This document shows positions 1 through 5,934 of a stretch of 10,885 nt of DNA, piece by piece; within the stretch, counting starts at the first letter, position 1, and each line of letters starts with the position of its first letter. The notes beneath the pieces were generated by a model. The model was given only the letters and a program-made list of their open reading frames with translations. It was not told the DNA's origin and searched no databases. This DNA is from Planctomycetota bacterium (lineage in GTDB: Bacteria; Planctomycetota; Planctomycetia; Pirellulales; Pirellulaceae), in assembly GCA_026692885.1 (NCBI GenBank), contig JAPLNJ010000077.1, positions 1 through 10,885 of the forward strand, given 5' to 3'. Both the position numbers and the translations under genes were made by a program.

Positions 1-240
1 CTGGGGCAAGCCCAGTGGGGATCGGAGGTTACGCTTAACCTCGTGCCATTCGGGACAAGCCCCGTCGTGGCGGGAAATCGCTCCTGCCGTCCTTAACCTC
101 ATACCATTCGGGCGGGTCCCCGTGGTGTATGCCGCGAGCAATCTGGTAGACTGGAGTGTTGTTCAGATCGCGTTTGCGGGGCGACGCTCTGGGACTGCCC
201 CGCGACGATTGACAAGGCACGTTAGGCGAGGTTTCGGGAA
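1..240. other. Left-edge stretch without a supported gene; short repeats only
   Basis: I see no convincing coding sequence here. It contains a near-identical 21-base direct repeat at 34-54 and 92-112 (two differences, 58 bases apart). There is a small hairpin at 1-15 (CTGGG, five-base loop, CCCAG) and a 7-base inverted repeat at 176-182 and 197-203 (GCGGGGC / GCCCCGC). The last could be the terminator stem of an upstream gene, but no T-run follows it. A minus-strand open frame over 35-220 is probably spurious because it runs straight through both repeat copies. Confidence 0.5.
34..112. repeat. Pair of 21-base direct repeats
   Basis: Copies at 34-54 and 92-112 begin CTTAACCTC and end CCATTCGGG. 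They differ at two positions (GTG versus ATA in the middle). They lie outside any supported gene. The copies look like an interspersed intergenic repeat rather than a binding site, but the window has no third copy to confirm this. Confidence 0.55.
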
Positions 241-408
241 ATGAGTTCCGTCAAGATCATCGTTTGGGAAGAAGACGGGGCGTGGTTGGGATACCTGCAG
301 GACTATCCCGACTACTGGACGCAAGGTGAGACCTTGGAGGATCTCCGAGAGCATCTCAAGGATCTGTGCCAGGACTTATCAACTTACGAACAAGGAGTTT
401 CGGCATGA
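241..408 (+). CDS. Small HicB-like (UPF0150-type) protein, apparently orphan
   Basis: This is a 55-residue protein starting at ATG 241, with GAGG at 228-231 nine bases upstream. The sequence has the short HicB antitoxin pattern: a first strand (KIIVWEEDG), then AWLGYLQDYPDYWTQGETL, then an acidic helix (EDLREHLKDLCQDL). HicB proteins normally bind and neutralise the HicA mRNA-degrading toxin and often repress their own operon. Family members I recall continue for another 10-20 residues or into a DNA-binding domain, whereas this one stops at VSA, so it looks C-terminally shortened. No HicA-like frame is visible on either side. Its stop overlaps the PIG-L start by ATGA, so the two genes are probably co-translated. 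It may be a domesticated or remnant antitoxin domain. The family call is from sequence pattern only. Confidence 0.7.
   Translation: MSSVKIIVWEEDGAWLGYLQDYPDYWTQGETLEDLREHLKDLCQDLSTYEQGVSA
392..397 (+). promoter_or_regulatory. Shine-Dalgarno site deciding the PIG-L start
   Basis: AAGGAG lies seven bases before ATG 405, inside the 3' end of the HicB-like gene. It supports 405 over the in-frame GTG at 366. A start at 366 would put extra residues in front of an otherwise standard signal peptide. Confidence 0.7.
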
Positions 409-1334
409 CAGCTTCTTCGACACGTTTCCTCGGTTTTCTACTCGCGCTGCTGGCTGTGGCCTTCGTCCTTCCGCCGTCGGTCCGCGCGGCGGAGCCAGCG
501 ACCGCCCGCAAGCTGCACATCATCGTGTTTGGTGCCCACCCCGACGACGCGGAGTTTCGCGCCGGTGGAACCGGCGCGAAATGGGCCAAGCTGGGACACG
601 AAGTGAAACTTGTGTCCGTCACCAACGGCGACATCGGGCATTGGAACATGGCGGGCGGTGCCCTGGCCCAACGACGCACCGCGGAATCGCAGGCCGCTGC
701 CAAACGCCTCGGCGTGACCTCCCAGATTCTCGACATCCACGACGGCGAATTGCTGCCCAGCCTGGAGAATCGGCGGCTGATCACGCGGACGATTCGCGAG
801 TGGAATGCCGATATCGTGATTTCGCATCGGCCCTGGGACTACCATCCGGATCATCGCTACGTCGGCGTGCTTGTGCAGGACGCGGCGTACATGGTGACGG
901 TGCCGTATTTCTGCCCGGATACTCCGCCCCTGAAACAGAATCCCGTGTTCCTCTATTCCAGCGACGGCTTCCAGAAACCCTATCCGTTCCGTCCCGACGT
1001 GGTGGTGGCCATCGACGACGTCTTCGAGCAGAAGCTGGATGCGGTCAACGAGCTGGTCTCCCAAGTGTACGAAGGTGGGGCCAACGGCAACGCCGAATTC
1101 GTGGCGACAGTGCCGCCCGCCAGCGATCCGGCCGCACGCCGGGCGTGGATCAAGCAGCGGTGGGAAGGCCGGCAGGGCGGGGAAGCCCAGCGGTTCCGTG
1201 AGACCTTGATCAAGTGGTACGGCGAGGAACAAGGCAAGACGGTCAAGTTCGCGGAGGCGTTCGAGATTTGCGAGTACGGCCGAAGACCTTCGACCGAGGA
1301 GATGAAACAATTGTTTCCGTTCTTCTCCCAGTAG
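405..1334 (+). CDS. Exported PIG-L family deacetylase
   Basis: This 309-residue enzyme belongs to the zinc-dependent PIG-L/LmbE N-acetylglucosaminyl deacetylase superfamily (relatives: MshB, BshB, PIG-L). The two signature motifs are present: AHPDD at about residues 44-48 and HPDH at 147-150. By analogy with MshB, His45, Asp48 and His150 would hold the metal and Asp47 would be the general base. Residues 1-28 form a signal peptide: Arg7, a hydrophobic run FLLALLAVAFVL, then a VRA cleavage site. It should therefore act outside the cytoplasm, most likely on N-acetylated sugars or glycans; the substrate cannot be told from sequence. The start is ATG 405, overlapping the HicB-like stop by ATGA. 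It converges on the cobalamin operon and is probably unrelated to it. An 11-base-pair hairpin spans its stop codon. Confidence 0.9.
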   Translation: MTASSTRFLGFLLALLAVAFVLPPSVRAAEPATARKLHIIVFGAHPDDAEFRAGGTGAKWAKLGHEVKLVSVTNGDIGHWNMAGGALAQRRTAESQAAAKRLGVTSQILDIHDGELLPSLENRRLITRTIREWNADIVISHRPWDYHPDHRYVGVLVQDAAYMVTVPYFCPDTPPLKQNPVFLYSSDGFQKPYPFRPDVVVAIDDVFEQKLDAVNELVSQVYEGGANGNAEFVATVPPASDPAARRAWIKQRWEGRQGGEAQRFRETLIKWYGEEQGKTVKFAEAFEICEYGRRPSTEEMKQLFPFFSQ

Positions 1335-1353
1335 TCGCAATCGCGACTACTGG
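1328..1353 (+). terminator. Perfect 11-bp hairpin across the PIG-L stop codon
   Basis: CCAGTAGTCGC at 1328-1338 pairs fully with GCGACTACTGG at 1343-1353 around an AATC loop. The PIG-L TAG lies inside the left arm. No T-run follows, so it is at best a weak intrinsic terminator; it may instead protect the mRNA 3' end or be another interspersed palindrome. Confidence 0.45.
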
Positions 1354-1440
1354 CGAGCGGGGGGCAGCCGTAGGCTCAACGCTCTGGAGCGACTCAGTCC
1401 AAAAGCTGTCATGCGCTGCATCAAGCAAGACTCCCGTGCC

Positions 1441-1750
1441 CAGGTACTCCGGGAAGATGGCTGGAGTGAGGAGCAACGCCGCCAAGGATTTTGACGTGGG
1501 CAAGAACCGGCACGTACGTCGTAGCCGAAGTCGCCAGACTTCGGGATTCACCGCTAAGGACCGACGCATCAATAACTGTCGGGTCTTCAAAGTAGTCATC
1601 ACGCTCCGCGTGATGTCATGTCGTCACGGCGGAGCGTGAAGACTACTATACTTGCGACACTTATTGATGCGCCGGTCCTAAACACCCGAATTCTGGCGAA
1701 TTTGGCTACCAAAATCCTTAACGGCGTTGCCCCTCACCCCGGAGTACCGG
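1441..1750. repeat. About 310-base imperfect palindromic element
   Basis: The left arm (about 1441-1613) and right arm (about 1624-1750, reverse complement) share a series of matching blocks in the same order. These are GGTACTCCGGG; a GAGG(A/G)GCAACGCCG..AAGGATTTT block; a 25-base hairpin unit (1521-1545 and 1685-1709, three differences); a 25-base block 1557-1581 against 1655-1679 (two differences); and an inner arm 1592-1613 against 1624-1646. The left arm carries about 28 extra bases (1493-1520). The centre is near 1618. No transposase or clear target duplication is seen. It is either a composite of interspersed repeats or a MITE-like element, and transcripts crossing it would fold strongly. 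Confidence 0.7.
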
Positions 1751-1758
1751 GGCGAGGG
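1731..1758. terminator. 12-bp GC-rich hairpin between converging genes
   Basis: CCCTCACCCCGG (1731-1742) pairs with CCGGGGCGAGGG (1747-1758) around AGTA, with one mismatch. On the plus strand it is followed by a T-rich stretch (TTATTTT at about 1761-1767), so it could terminate plus-strand readthrough. On the minus strand it lies about 30 bases past the cobK stop but has no T-run. Its sequence resembles a widespread GC-rich interspersed repeat and is related to the segment inside cbiD at 6910-6955. Confidence 0.5.
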
Positions 1759-1790
1759 AGTTATTTTCGGACATGCCTAAGCCGGAGGTG

Positions 1791-2597
1791 CTAGTCGGCG
1801 GCAGGCCCGAGTCGCAGACGGTCCAGCGCGGCCACGAGGGTGTCGCGGTCCAGTGCTGCCACGAGGGTGTCCACACTCGTGTACCTGTCCGTGTCGGTGG
1901 TGGCCGGTCGCTGGACCACGACGACACGACAACCCTCGGCCCGCGCGGCTTCCAACTTCTCGACGCTCCCGCCCGCCTCGCCACTGTCCTTTGTGACCAA
2001 CACGCCAATGCCAAACAGGCGGATTTGCCGCCGGTTCTCGGCCACGGAAAACGGGCCACGGTCGCTCACGATGCGATCTGCGGGGAGGCCCGCCTCGCGG
2101 CAGGCGGCCAACGACGTGGGATGATCGAGCACTCGTGCAACCAAGGGGACGCCGGTGCGACGTGACTCCGTGACGTAAGGGGCGAGATGCCTCGAGCCCG
2201 TGGTCAACAGCACCGGCCGACCGTCGGCAAAGGCTAGTTGCGCTGCGGCCACGTGATCGTCGGCGAAGGTGACCTGCGGTGCCCCGGGAACGATGCTCGC
2301 CGGGCGAACGAAGGGAAAGTACGGAAGCCCCAGCCCTGCTGCCACGCGCCGGGCACGGGCGTGGATTTCTGCGGCGTACGGATGGGTTGCATCCACGATG
2401 GCGCGCACCCGCCGCTGACGCACCAGCTCGGCCAGTCCCTGGTCGTCGAGGGCTCCGCAACGGGTCTCGATGTGGGGATGGTCGCCGACCTCGAGCGGTA
2501 CGTCCGTAGCCCGGGAGACCAGCACGTGGTATCCGCTGCGTGCCAACCCCAGCGCCAGCGCGGCGGTGTGACTGGTGCCTCCCAAGAGCAGAATCAT
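1791..2597 (-). CDS. cobK: Precorrin-6A reductase (cobalt-precorrin-6A reductase)
   Basis: This 268-residue NAD(P)H-dependent enzyme (CobK/CbiJ) reduces the macrocycle of precorrin-6A or its cobalt form, a middle step of corrin-ring construction in the cytoplasm. Family marks are all present: the nucleotide-binding start ILLLGGTSHT (residues 2-11), DATHPYA (69-75), GSRHL, SDRGPFS, LVTKDSG and a late VVVQRP strand. The length matches the family. ATG 2597 has GAGG (2606-2609) eight bases upstream. It is the last gene of the minus-strand run, 129 bases after cobJ, with an inverted repeat in that gap. The C-terminus carries a perfect nine-residue tandem repeat (DTLVAALDR twice) from a 27-base duplication at 1821-1874, lying in the poorly conserved tail. 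Confidence 0.93.
   Translation of the reverse strand: MILLLGGTSHTAALALGLARSGYHVLVSRATDVPLEVGDHPHIETRCGALDDQGLAELVRQRRVRAIVDATHPYAAEIHARARRVAAGLGLPYFPFVRPASIVPGAPQVTFADDHVAAAQLAFADGRPVLLTTGSRHLAPYVTESRRTGVPLVARVLDHPTSLAACREAGLPADRIVSDRGPFSVAENRRQIRLFGIGVLVTKDSGEAGGSVEKLEAARAEGCRVVVVQRPATTDTDRYTSVDTLVAALDRDTLVAALDRLRLGPAAD
1821..1874 (-). repeat. 27-base tandem duplication in the cobK 3' end
   Basis: Units 1821-1847 and 1848-1874 share GTCCAG.GC.GCCACGAGGGTGTC. Each encodes DTLVAALDR, with third-position differences. The duplication keeps the frame and extends the tail by nine residues. Confidence 0.8.
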
Positions 2598-2660
2598 CGT
2601 CTTCGCCTCGAATAGGAATGTGGCGTGGAGACGCTACCTGTGACACGGTGCGAGCCTGTT

Positions 2661-2719
2661 GTAGGTCAGCCTTTCCAGGCTGACGCTCGGTGCGAGTTAG
2701 GCTGGAAAGCCTGACCTAC
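2661..2719. repeat. Inverted repeat in the cobJ-cobK gap
   Basis: Arms 2661-2681 (GTAGGTCAGCCTTTCCAG..) and 2699-2719 (..CTGGAAAGCCTGACCTAC) pair over 21 bases with two mismatches. The right arm is identical over 21 bases to 4296-4316 in the cobM-cbiG gap, so this is one repeat family present twice in the operon. No T-run follows it, so it is more likely an interspersed palindrome or mRNA-processing hairpin than a terminator. Confidence 0.75.
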
Positions 2720-2726
2720 TTGGGCC

Positions 2727-3521
2727 TCATTCCTGCGCCGCTCCCACCGCGTAGCCTCGCGCGGTGACAAGCCAGCGGTCGATCTGCCGGGTGGTGCTGT
2801 TGCCCAGAACCACCACGCTGCGCATGCCGATGTCCTGGTCGAGCAGGTGGTCGAGATCGGTCACCACCACGGACTCGTCGTCGACGCCCGCCGACGTGAC
2901 CACGCCGACCGGCGTTTGGCCCGTTCGCGTGGCGCGAAAGATCGCGACAGTTTCTTCCAATTGGCGAACGCGTTTCTTGCTGCGCGGGTTGTACAGCACC
3001 ACGACCAAGTCCGCTTCGGCTACGGCCTGCAGCCGGCGGCGGATGATTTCCCAGGGCACCAGTAGATCGCTCAGGCTGATCACGGCGAAATCGAGCATCA
3101 GCGGCGCACCCAAGGCGGCGGCGGCGCTGCTGGCGGCCGTCAGGCCGGGCACGATCTCGATGGCCACTCGTAAGCCCTCGGCGGCAGCCAACTCGATGGC
3201 CAAACCGGCCATGCCGTAGATGCCCGGATCGCCCGACGAAATCAAGGCCACCACGTCGCCTGCCACGGCGCGCTGGAGCGCCTGCCGGCAGCGTTCGACT
3301 TCGCGAGTCATGCCCGACGCAAGCAACTGTTTGCCGTGCGTCAGATCGGCGATCGACTCCAGGTACGGAGCGTACCCGACGACGACCTGGCTTTCGCCAA
3401 TCGCCTCCACGGCGCGAAAGGTCCGGTGCGGTCGGCCGCCCGGACCTATGCCAACGACATACAGCTTTCCCGGGCGATCGCCACCGTCACGCTGTGAAAC
3501 ACTTGCCTGGGGAGTATTAAT
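2727..3521 (-). CDS. cobJ: Precorrin-3B C17-methyltransferase (CobJ/CbiH), probable non-AUG start
   Basis: This is a class III SAM-dependent tetrapyrrole methyltransferase that methylates C17 with ring contraction ((cobalt-)precorrin-3 to -4). In this frame I read GKLYVVGIGPGG (residues 18-29 from ATT 3521), the SAM-loop N-terminus every CobJ has. Then follow VVVGYAPYL, SSGDPGIYG (about 95), EIVPGLTAASSAAAALG, VVLYNPRSKKR and VVLGNSTT. The frame contains no ATG, GTG or TTG early enough: the first GTG (3410) would delete the SAM loop. ATT at 3521-3519 sits five bases after AAGGAGG (3533-3527) and gives 264 residues. CTG at 3464 would give 245 but lacks a Shine-Dalgarno. The 5' end overlaps cbiG (stop 3446). 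A sequencing indel or a CbiG-CbiH fusion by frameshift are alternatives. Function is firm; the start is not. Confidence 0.88.
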   Translation of the reverse strand: MNTPQASVSQRDGGDRPGKLYVVGIGPGGRPHRTFRAVEAIGESQVVVGYAPYLESIADLTHGKQLLASGMTREVERCRQALQRAVAGDVVALISSGDPGIYGMAGLAIELAAAEGLRVAIEIVPGLTAASSAAAALGAPLMLDFAVISLSDLLVPWEIIRRRLQAVAEADLVVVLYNPRSKKRVRQLEETVAIFRATRTGQTPVGVVTSAGVDDESVVVTDLDHLLDQDIGMRSVVVLGNSTTRQIDRWLVTARGYAVGAAQE

Positions 3522-4228
3522 CGTGTCCTCCTTCCTGCCAGCAGGGCCACCGGCTCGGCAACCGCCGGCAGGTCGACCTTGTCCTGGACGAAGCTAGAAG
3601 TCTGAAAGGCATAGCTGGTTTGACGAATCTCCTCGGATCCGATCAGCCGCAACGGCAGGGCCAATTCCCGTGCGGCTTCGAGCAGGCCGAACTCCTCGGC
3701 CTTGAGGTCAGCCGAGGCCAGCAGCCGCACTCGGGCCAAATCGCAAGCCGCCGCCAGCAGTGCTGCGCGGACGGCTGCGACAATGTCGCTGGCCGCCACA
3801 CCCCGGCGACAGCCGACACCCACGATCAGATCCTTGACGGCCTCGGTCGTCGTCGAGACCACCGGCTCGGCGCCCAGGAGGTTGGCGACCTCCAGGGCCA
3901 AATCGTTTGCGCCGCCTTCATGTCCGCTCAACAAACTCACCGCCCAACGCCCGCCGACGTCCACTGCGACAACCGCGGGGTCGGTGGTCTTGTTCTGTAG
4001 CAGCGGCGCGATGGCCCGGACCACGACTCCCGTCGGCGCAATGAAGACCAAGCCTTCGTACGTGGCGAAGACGTCCCGCGTCAAATCGAAGATCCGTTCG
4101 AAGCGCCGGGCCTGCGGCAGTTCCGTGACCCCGGCGTACAAGAACACGTCGCACAGTTCCCAACGCGTCGCCAACCGGGCGGCCACGCGAGCGCCTTCGT
4201 TACTCAGACTGATCAGGGCGATCTTCAC
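3446..4228 (-). CDS. cbiG: Cobalt-precorrin-5A hydrolase CbiG, short form
   Basis: CbiG opens the delta-lactone of cobalt-precorrin-5A and releases acetaldehyde, a step diagnostic of the anaerobic cobalamin route. This protein has 260 residues. The N-terminal core runs about residues 58-128 (IAPTGVVVRAIAPLL, DPAVVAVD, SLLSGHEGGAN, STTTEA). It is followed almost at once by the C-terminal CobE-like domain (about 134-255: IVGVGCRRG, LASADLKAEEFGLLEAA, then LPRQVFHSVTVAIA). The middle domain found between them in roughly 350-residue forms seems absent. The start is GTG 4228, with GAGGAG seven bases before it. The 3' end overlaps the cobJ frame, as in lineages where CbiG and CbiH are fused. It follows cobM by 84 bases holding an inverted repeat. 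Confidence 0.92.
   Translation of the reverse strand: MKIALISLSNEGARVAARLATRWELCDVFLYAGVTELPQARRFERIFDLTRDVFATYEGLVFIAPTGVVVRAIAPLLQNKTTDPAVVAVDVGGRWAVSLLSGHEGGANDLALEVANLLGAEPVVSTTTEAVKDLIVGVGCRRGVAASDIVAAVRAALLAAACDLARVRLLASADLKAEEFGLLEAARELALPLRLIGSEEIRQTSYAFQTSSFVQDKVDLPAVAEPVALLAGRRTRLILPRQVFHSVTVAIARESCMSLA
3519..3533 (-). promoter_or_regulatory. Strong Shine-Dalgarno with ATT as likely cobJ start
   Basis: Read on the minus strand, AAGGAGG (3533-3527) is followed by ACACG and ATT (3521-3519), in frame with cobJ and with no stop between. The site lies inside the cbiG coding sequence. AAGGAGG could also be just two arginine codons of CbiG (AGG AGG), so its role as an initiation site is inference. 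Confidence 0.45.
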
Positions 4229-4268
4229 AGGGGTGCTCCTCAGGGTGGGGCAGGCTCGCTTGCTGGAC

Positions 4269-4316
4269 GCAGGTCCGGCTTTCCAGCCGGACGTCAGGCT
4301 GGAAAGCCTGACCTAC
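4269..4316. repeat. Inverted repeat in the cobM-cbiG gap, supplying the cobM stop
   Basis: Arms 4269-4288 and 4297-4316 pair with two mismatches around a short centre. Each arm also forms its own small hairpin around GGCTTTCCAGCC. The segment 4296-4316 is identical to 2699-2719. The cobM TAG (4315-4313) is the TAG of the repeat's GTAGGTC end, so the repeat defines the last codons of cobM. Confidence 0.75.
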
Positions 4317-5068
4317 GTGGGTCGTCGATATCCGTGGGCAAAATCTTTGTCGTATAACTTGGACACGTGCGGCGCGGGCCGGGCCAGGGCATAGCCGACC
4401 AGGAAGATCGCCGTGCGGGTGATCTGTTCGGCCGCAATTTTCCCGGCGATGTCCGCCAGCGTTCCGCGAATAACCTTCTCGTCGGGCCAGGAGGCATGAT
4501 ACACCAGCGCCGCCGGACAGTCCGCCCCGTACTGCTCGGCAAGTGTGCCGGTCAACGCTCCGACCTTTTCCGTCGACAGGTAGATGCACAGCGTGGCCCG
4601 TGACTGGGCCAGTCGCGTCAGGTCCTCAGAGGCCGGCATCGGCGTTCGGCCGGGCACCCGCGTGAGAATGATCGTCTGAGCAATCTCCGGCGCGGTGAGT
4701 TCTACCCGCAGCGTCGCGGCCGCGGCCTGGAAGGCGCTGATCCCCGGCACGATCTCGTACGCGATGCCCAATTGGTCCAGCGCGTCCATCTGCTCGCCGA
4801 TCGCACCGTAGATGGCCGGCTCGCCCGTGTGCAGGCGGATCACGTCGAGGTCTTGGGCACGGGCCTGCTGGAACATCGCGACGATTTCGTCCAAGTTCAG
4901 CCGCGCCGAATCGTGCCGCTGGCAATTGGCCGGCAACAGCCCCAGCAAGTCGGGATTGACCAGCGATCCGGCGTAGATGCACAGGCGCGCCTGGGCGAGT
5001 AGTCGCTGAGCCTTGACGGTCAGCAACTCCGGATCTCCCGGTCCAGCCCCGACGAAGTAGACTTTCAT
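4313..5068 (-). CDS. cobM: Precorrin-4 C11-methyltransferase (CobM/CbiF)
   Basis: This 251-residue SAM-dependent methyltransferase adds the C11 methyl to (cobalt-)precorrin-4, just before CbiG acts. The SAM-binding loop VGAGPGDPELLT is at residues 6-17. IYAGSLVNPDLL (31-42) is typical of CbiF/CobM rather than its paralogues. HTGEPAIYGA starts at 80, then EIVPGISAFQAAAATL and a late STEKV segment. ATG 5068 was chosen over an in-frame start at 5095 because the conserved domain begins at residue 2, GGGAG lies nine bases upstream, and the longer form starts inside the adjacent palindrome. The gene sits between cobI and cbiG, separated from each by a repeat-bearing gap. Its C-terminal residues run into a repeat that provides the stop. 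Confidence 0.93.
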   Translation of the reverse strand: MKVYFVGAGPGDPELLTVKAQRLLAQARLCIYAGSLVNPDLLGLLPANCQRHDSARLNLDEIVAMFQQARAQDLDVIRLHTGEPAIYGAIGEQMDALDQLGIAYEIVPGISAFQAAAATLRVELTAPEIAQTIILTRVPGRTPMPASEDLTRLAQSRATLCIYLSTEKVGALTGTLAEQYGADCPAALVYHASWPDEKVIRGTLADIAGKIAAEQITRTAIFLVGYALARPAPHVSKLYDKDFAHGYRRPT

Positions 5069-5096
5069 GCGTTTTCGCTCCCGTAACGCAGCCAAC

Positions 5097-5192
5097 GGGT
5101 CGGGTGTTCAGAAGTTCATTTTTTGCGGAGAGGGGCTTGCCAATCGTCCAAAGCATTTGCCCGCAAGCAATGAATTTCTGAACACCCGACCC
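5097..5192. repeat. Long inverted repeat in the cobI-cobM gap
   Basis: Arms 5097-5128 and 5161-5192 are 32 bases each and pair with three mismatches around a 32-base loop. They begin GGGTCGGGTGTTCAGAA and end in its complement. The element fills nearly all of the 146-base gap and ends 28 bases before the cobM ATG. No T-run marks it as a terminator. It looks like an interspersed palindrome and would fold as a stem in the polycistronic mRNA. Confidence 0.8.
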
Positions 5193-5214
5193 CAAACCAG
5201 TGCCGCTGGCCCAA

Positions 5215-5934
5215 CTACGGGCCTGCCACTTGCACCAACACAATCGACAAGTATCCCGCCTCTTTGCTCAGCCCGCGCAAACGCCGCAGGTCCGTCTCTA
5301 CCTGCTGCTCGGCCATGCCTGCGTGCGACACGAACACGGCCTGCTCCAGCAGGTTCTTCGCTTCTAGGACGTCAAGCACCTGCTGCAATCGCCCGCCGAC
5401 CTTCATCAACACCACCGTGCCGGCGCGATCCAGCGCCGCCTCGAACTGGCCCAAATCATCGGATGCGGGCACGATGGTAACCGCTTGCTTCTGCTGGCCG
5501 ACGGGGAAGTTGGTCAGGGCTGCCGCCGCGCTGAAAGCCGTGATTCCCGGCACGGTGACGACTTTGACCGCCGGACAGAGCTTCCGCAGTTCTCGCAGCA
5601 GATAGATGTACGTCGAGTACAGCAGAGCATCGCCCAGCGTCAGGAAGCAGCAGTCCACGCCGCTATCGAGTATCCCCAGCACCTCGGCCGCCGCCCGCTG
5701 CCAGCTTAACTGCAGCACGCTTTCGTCGGAAGTCATGGGGAAGCTCAGTTCGTGGATGGCAGCATCGGCTCGCAGATAGGATCGCGCGATGTCCAGCGCC
5801 ACGCTCTCGTTGGCGACTCGCGATTTCGGTACGCAGACGTGCCGGCACTGCGCCAGCAGCCGGGCTGCCTTGACCGTGATCCACTCCGGATCTCCCGGAC
5901 CCACGCCGATCCCGTACAGGGTGCCTTGAGTCAT
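5215..5934 (-). CDS. cobI: Precorrin-2 C20-methyltransferase (CobI/CbiL)
   Basis: This 239-residue class III SAM-dependent methyltransferase converts precorrin-2 (or cobalt-precorrin-2) to the C20-methylated trimethyl intermediate, the first step of the pathway section encoded here. It starts TLYGIGVGPGDPEWITVKA, where LYGIGVGPGDPE is the characteristic CobI/CbiL SAM loop (residues 6-17). It continues with VCVPKSR, LTLGDALLYSTY, TVPGITAFSAAAA and VVLMKVGG, all family-typical. The length is normal. The start ATG overlaps the cbiE stop by ATGA, with GGGAG about eight bases upstream, so it should be translationally coupled to cbiE. Given CbiD and CbiG in the operon, the substrate is probably the cobalt form (CbiL activity), but sequence alone does not decide. 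Confidence 0.93.
   Translation of the reverse strand: MTQGTLYGIGVGPGDPEWITVKAARLLAQCRHVCVPKSRVANESVALDIARSYLRADAAIHELSFPMTSDESVLQLSWQRAAAEVLGILDSGVDCCFLTLGDALLYSTYIYLLRELRKLCPAVKVVTVPGITAFSAAAALTNFPVGQQKQAVTIVPASDDLGQFEAALDRAGTVVLMKVGGRLQQVLDVLEAKNLLEQAVFVSHAGMAEQQVETDLRRLRGLSKEAGYLSIVLVQVAGP

Larger units (their letters stand above)
1354..1790. other. Non-coding convergent intergenic region filled with palindromes
   Basis: This region lies between the converging PIG-L and cobK genes. I find no credible gene. Most of it (about 1441-1758) is a large imperfect inverted repeat made of several hairpin units, described separately. The short part before it (1354-1440) shows nothing recognisable. 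Confidence 0.6.

Noticed and set aside
35..220. Minus-strand 61-codon open frame
   Set aside because: It is read through both copies of the direct repeat and a hairpin and has no family features.
209..240. TTGACA at 209-214 as a promoter -35 box for the HicB-like gene
   Set aside because: No -10-like sequence occurs at the expected distance, and a lone hexamer is not enough.
438..1340. 300-codon minus-strand frame antisense to PIG-L
   Set aside because: It is a GC-driven shadow: the plus-strand frame has a signal peptide, AHPDD and HPDH, and this one shows no domain.
1342..1494. A plus-strand frame reading LNALERLSPKAVMRC then REDGWSEEQRRQGF and a stop
   Set aside because: It looks protein-like, but its right half lies in the left arm of the large palindrome and matches the non-coding opposite arm. 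It has no Shine-Dalgarno and no family I recognise.
1500..1710. CRISPR array suggested by repeated 25-base units
   Set aside because: There are only two units, in opposite orientation, with no regular spacers.
1777..2646. Long minus-strand frame (289 codons) overlapping cobK
   Set aside because: It is Arg/Gly/Pro-rich shadow coding. The overlapping frame 2597-1791 contains all CobK motifs.
3446..3480. Programmed -1 frameshift from cbiG into cobJ
   Set aside because: The frames relate by -1, but no slippery heptamer is visible in the overlap. Kept only as an alternative to the ATT start.
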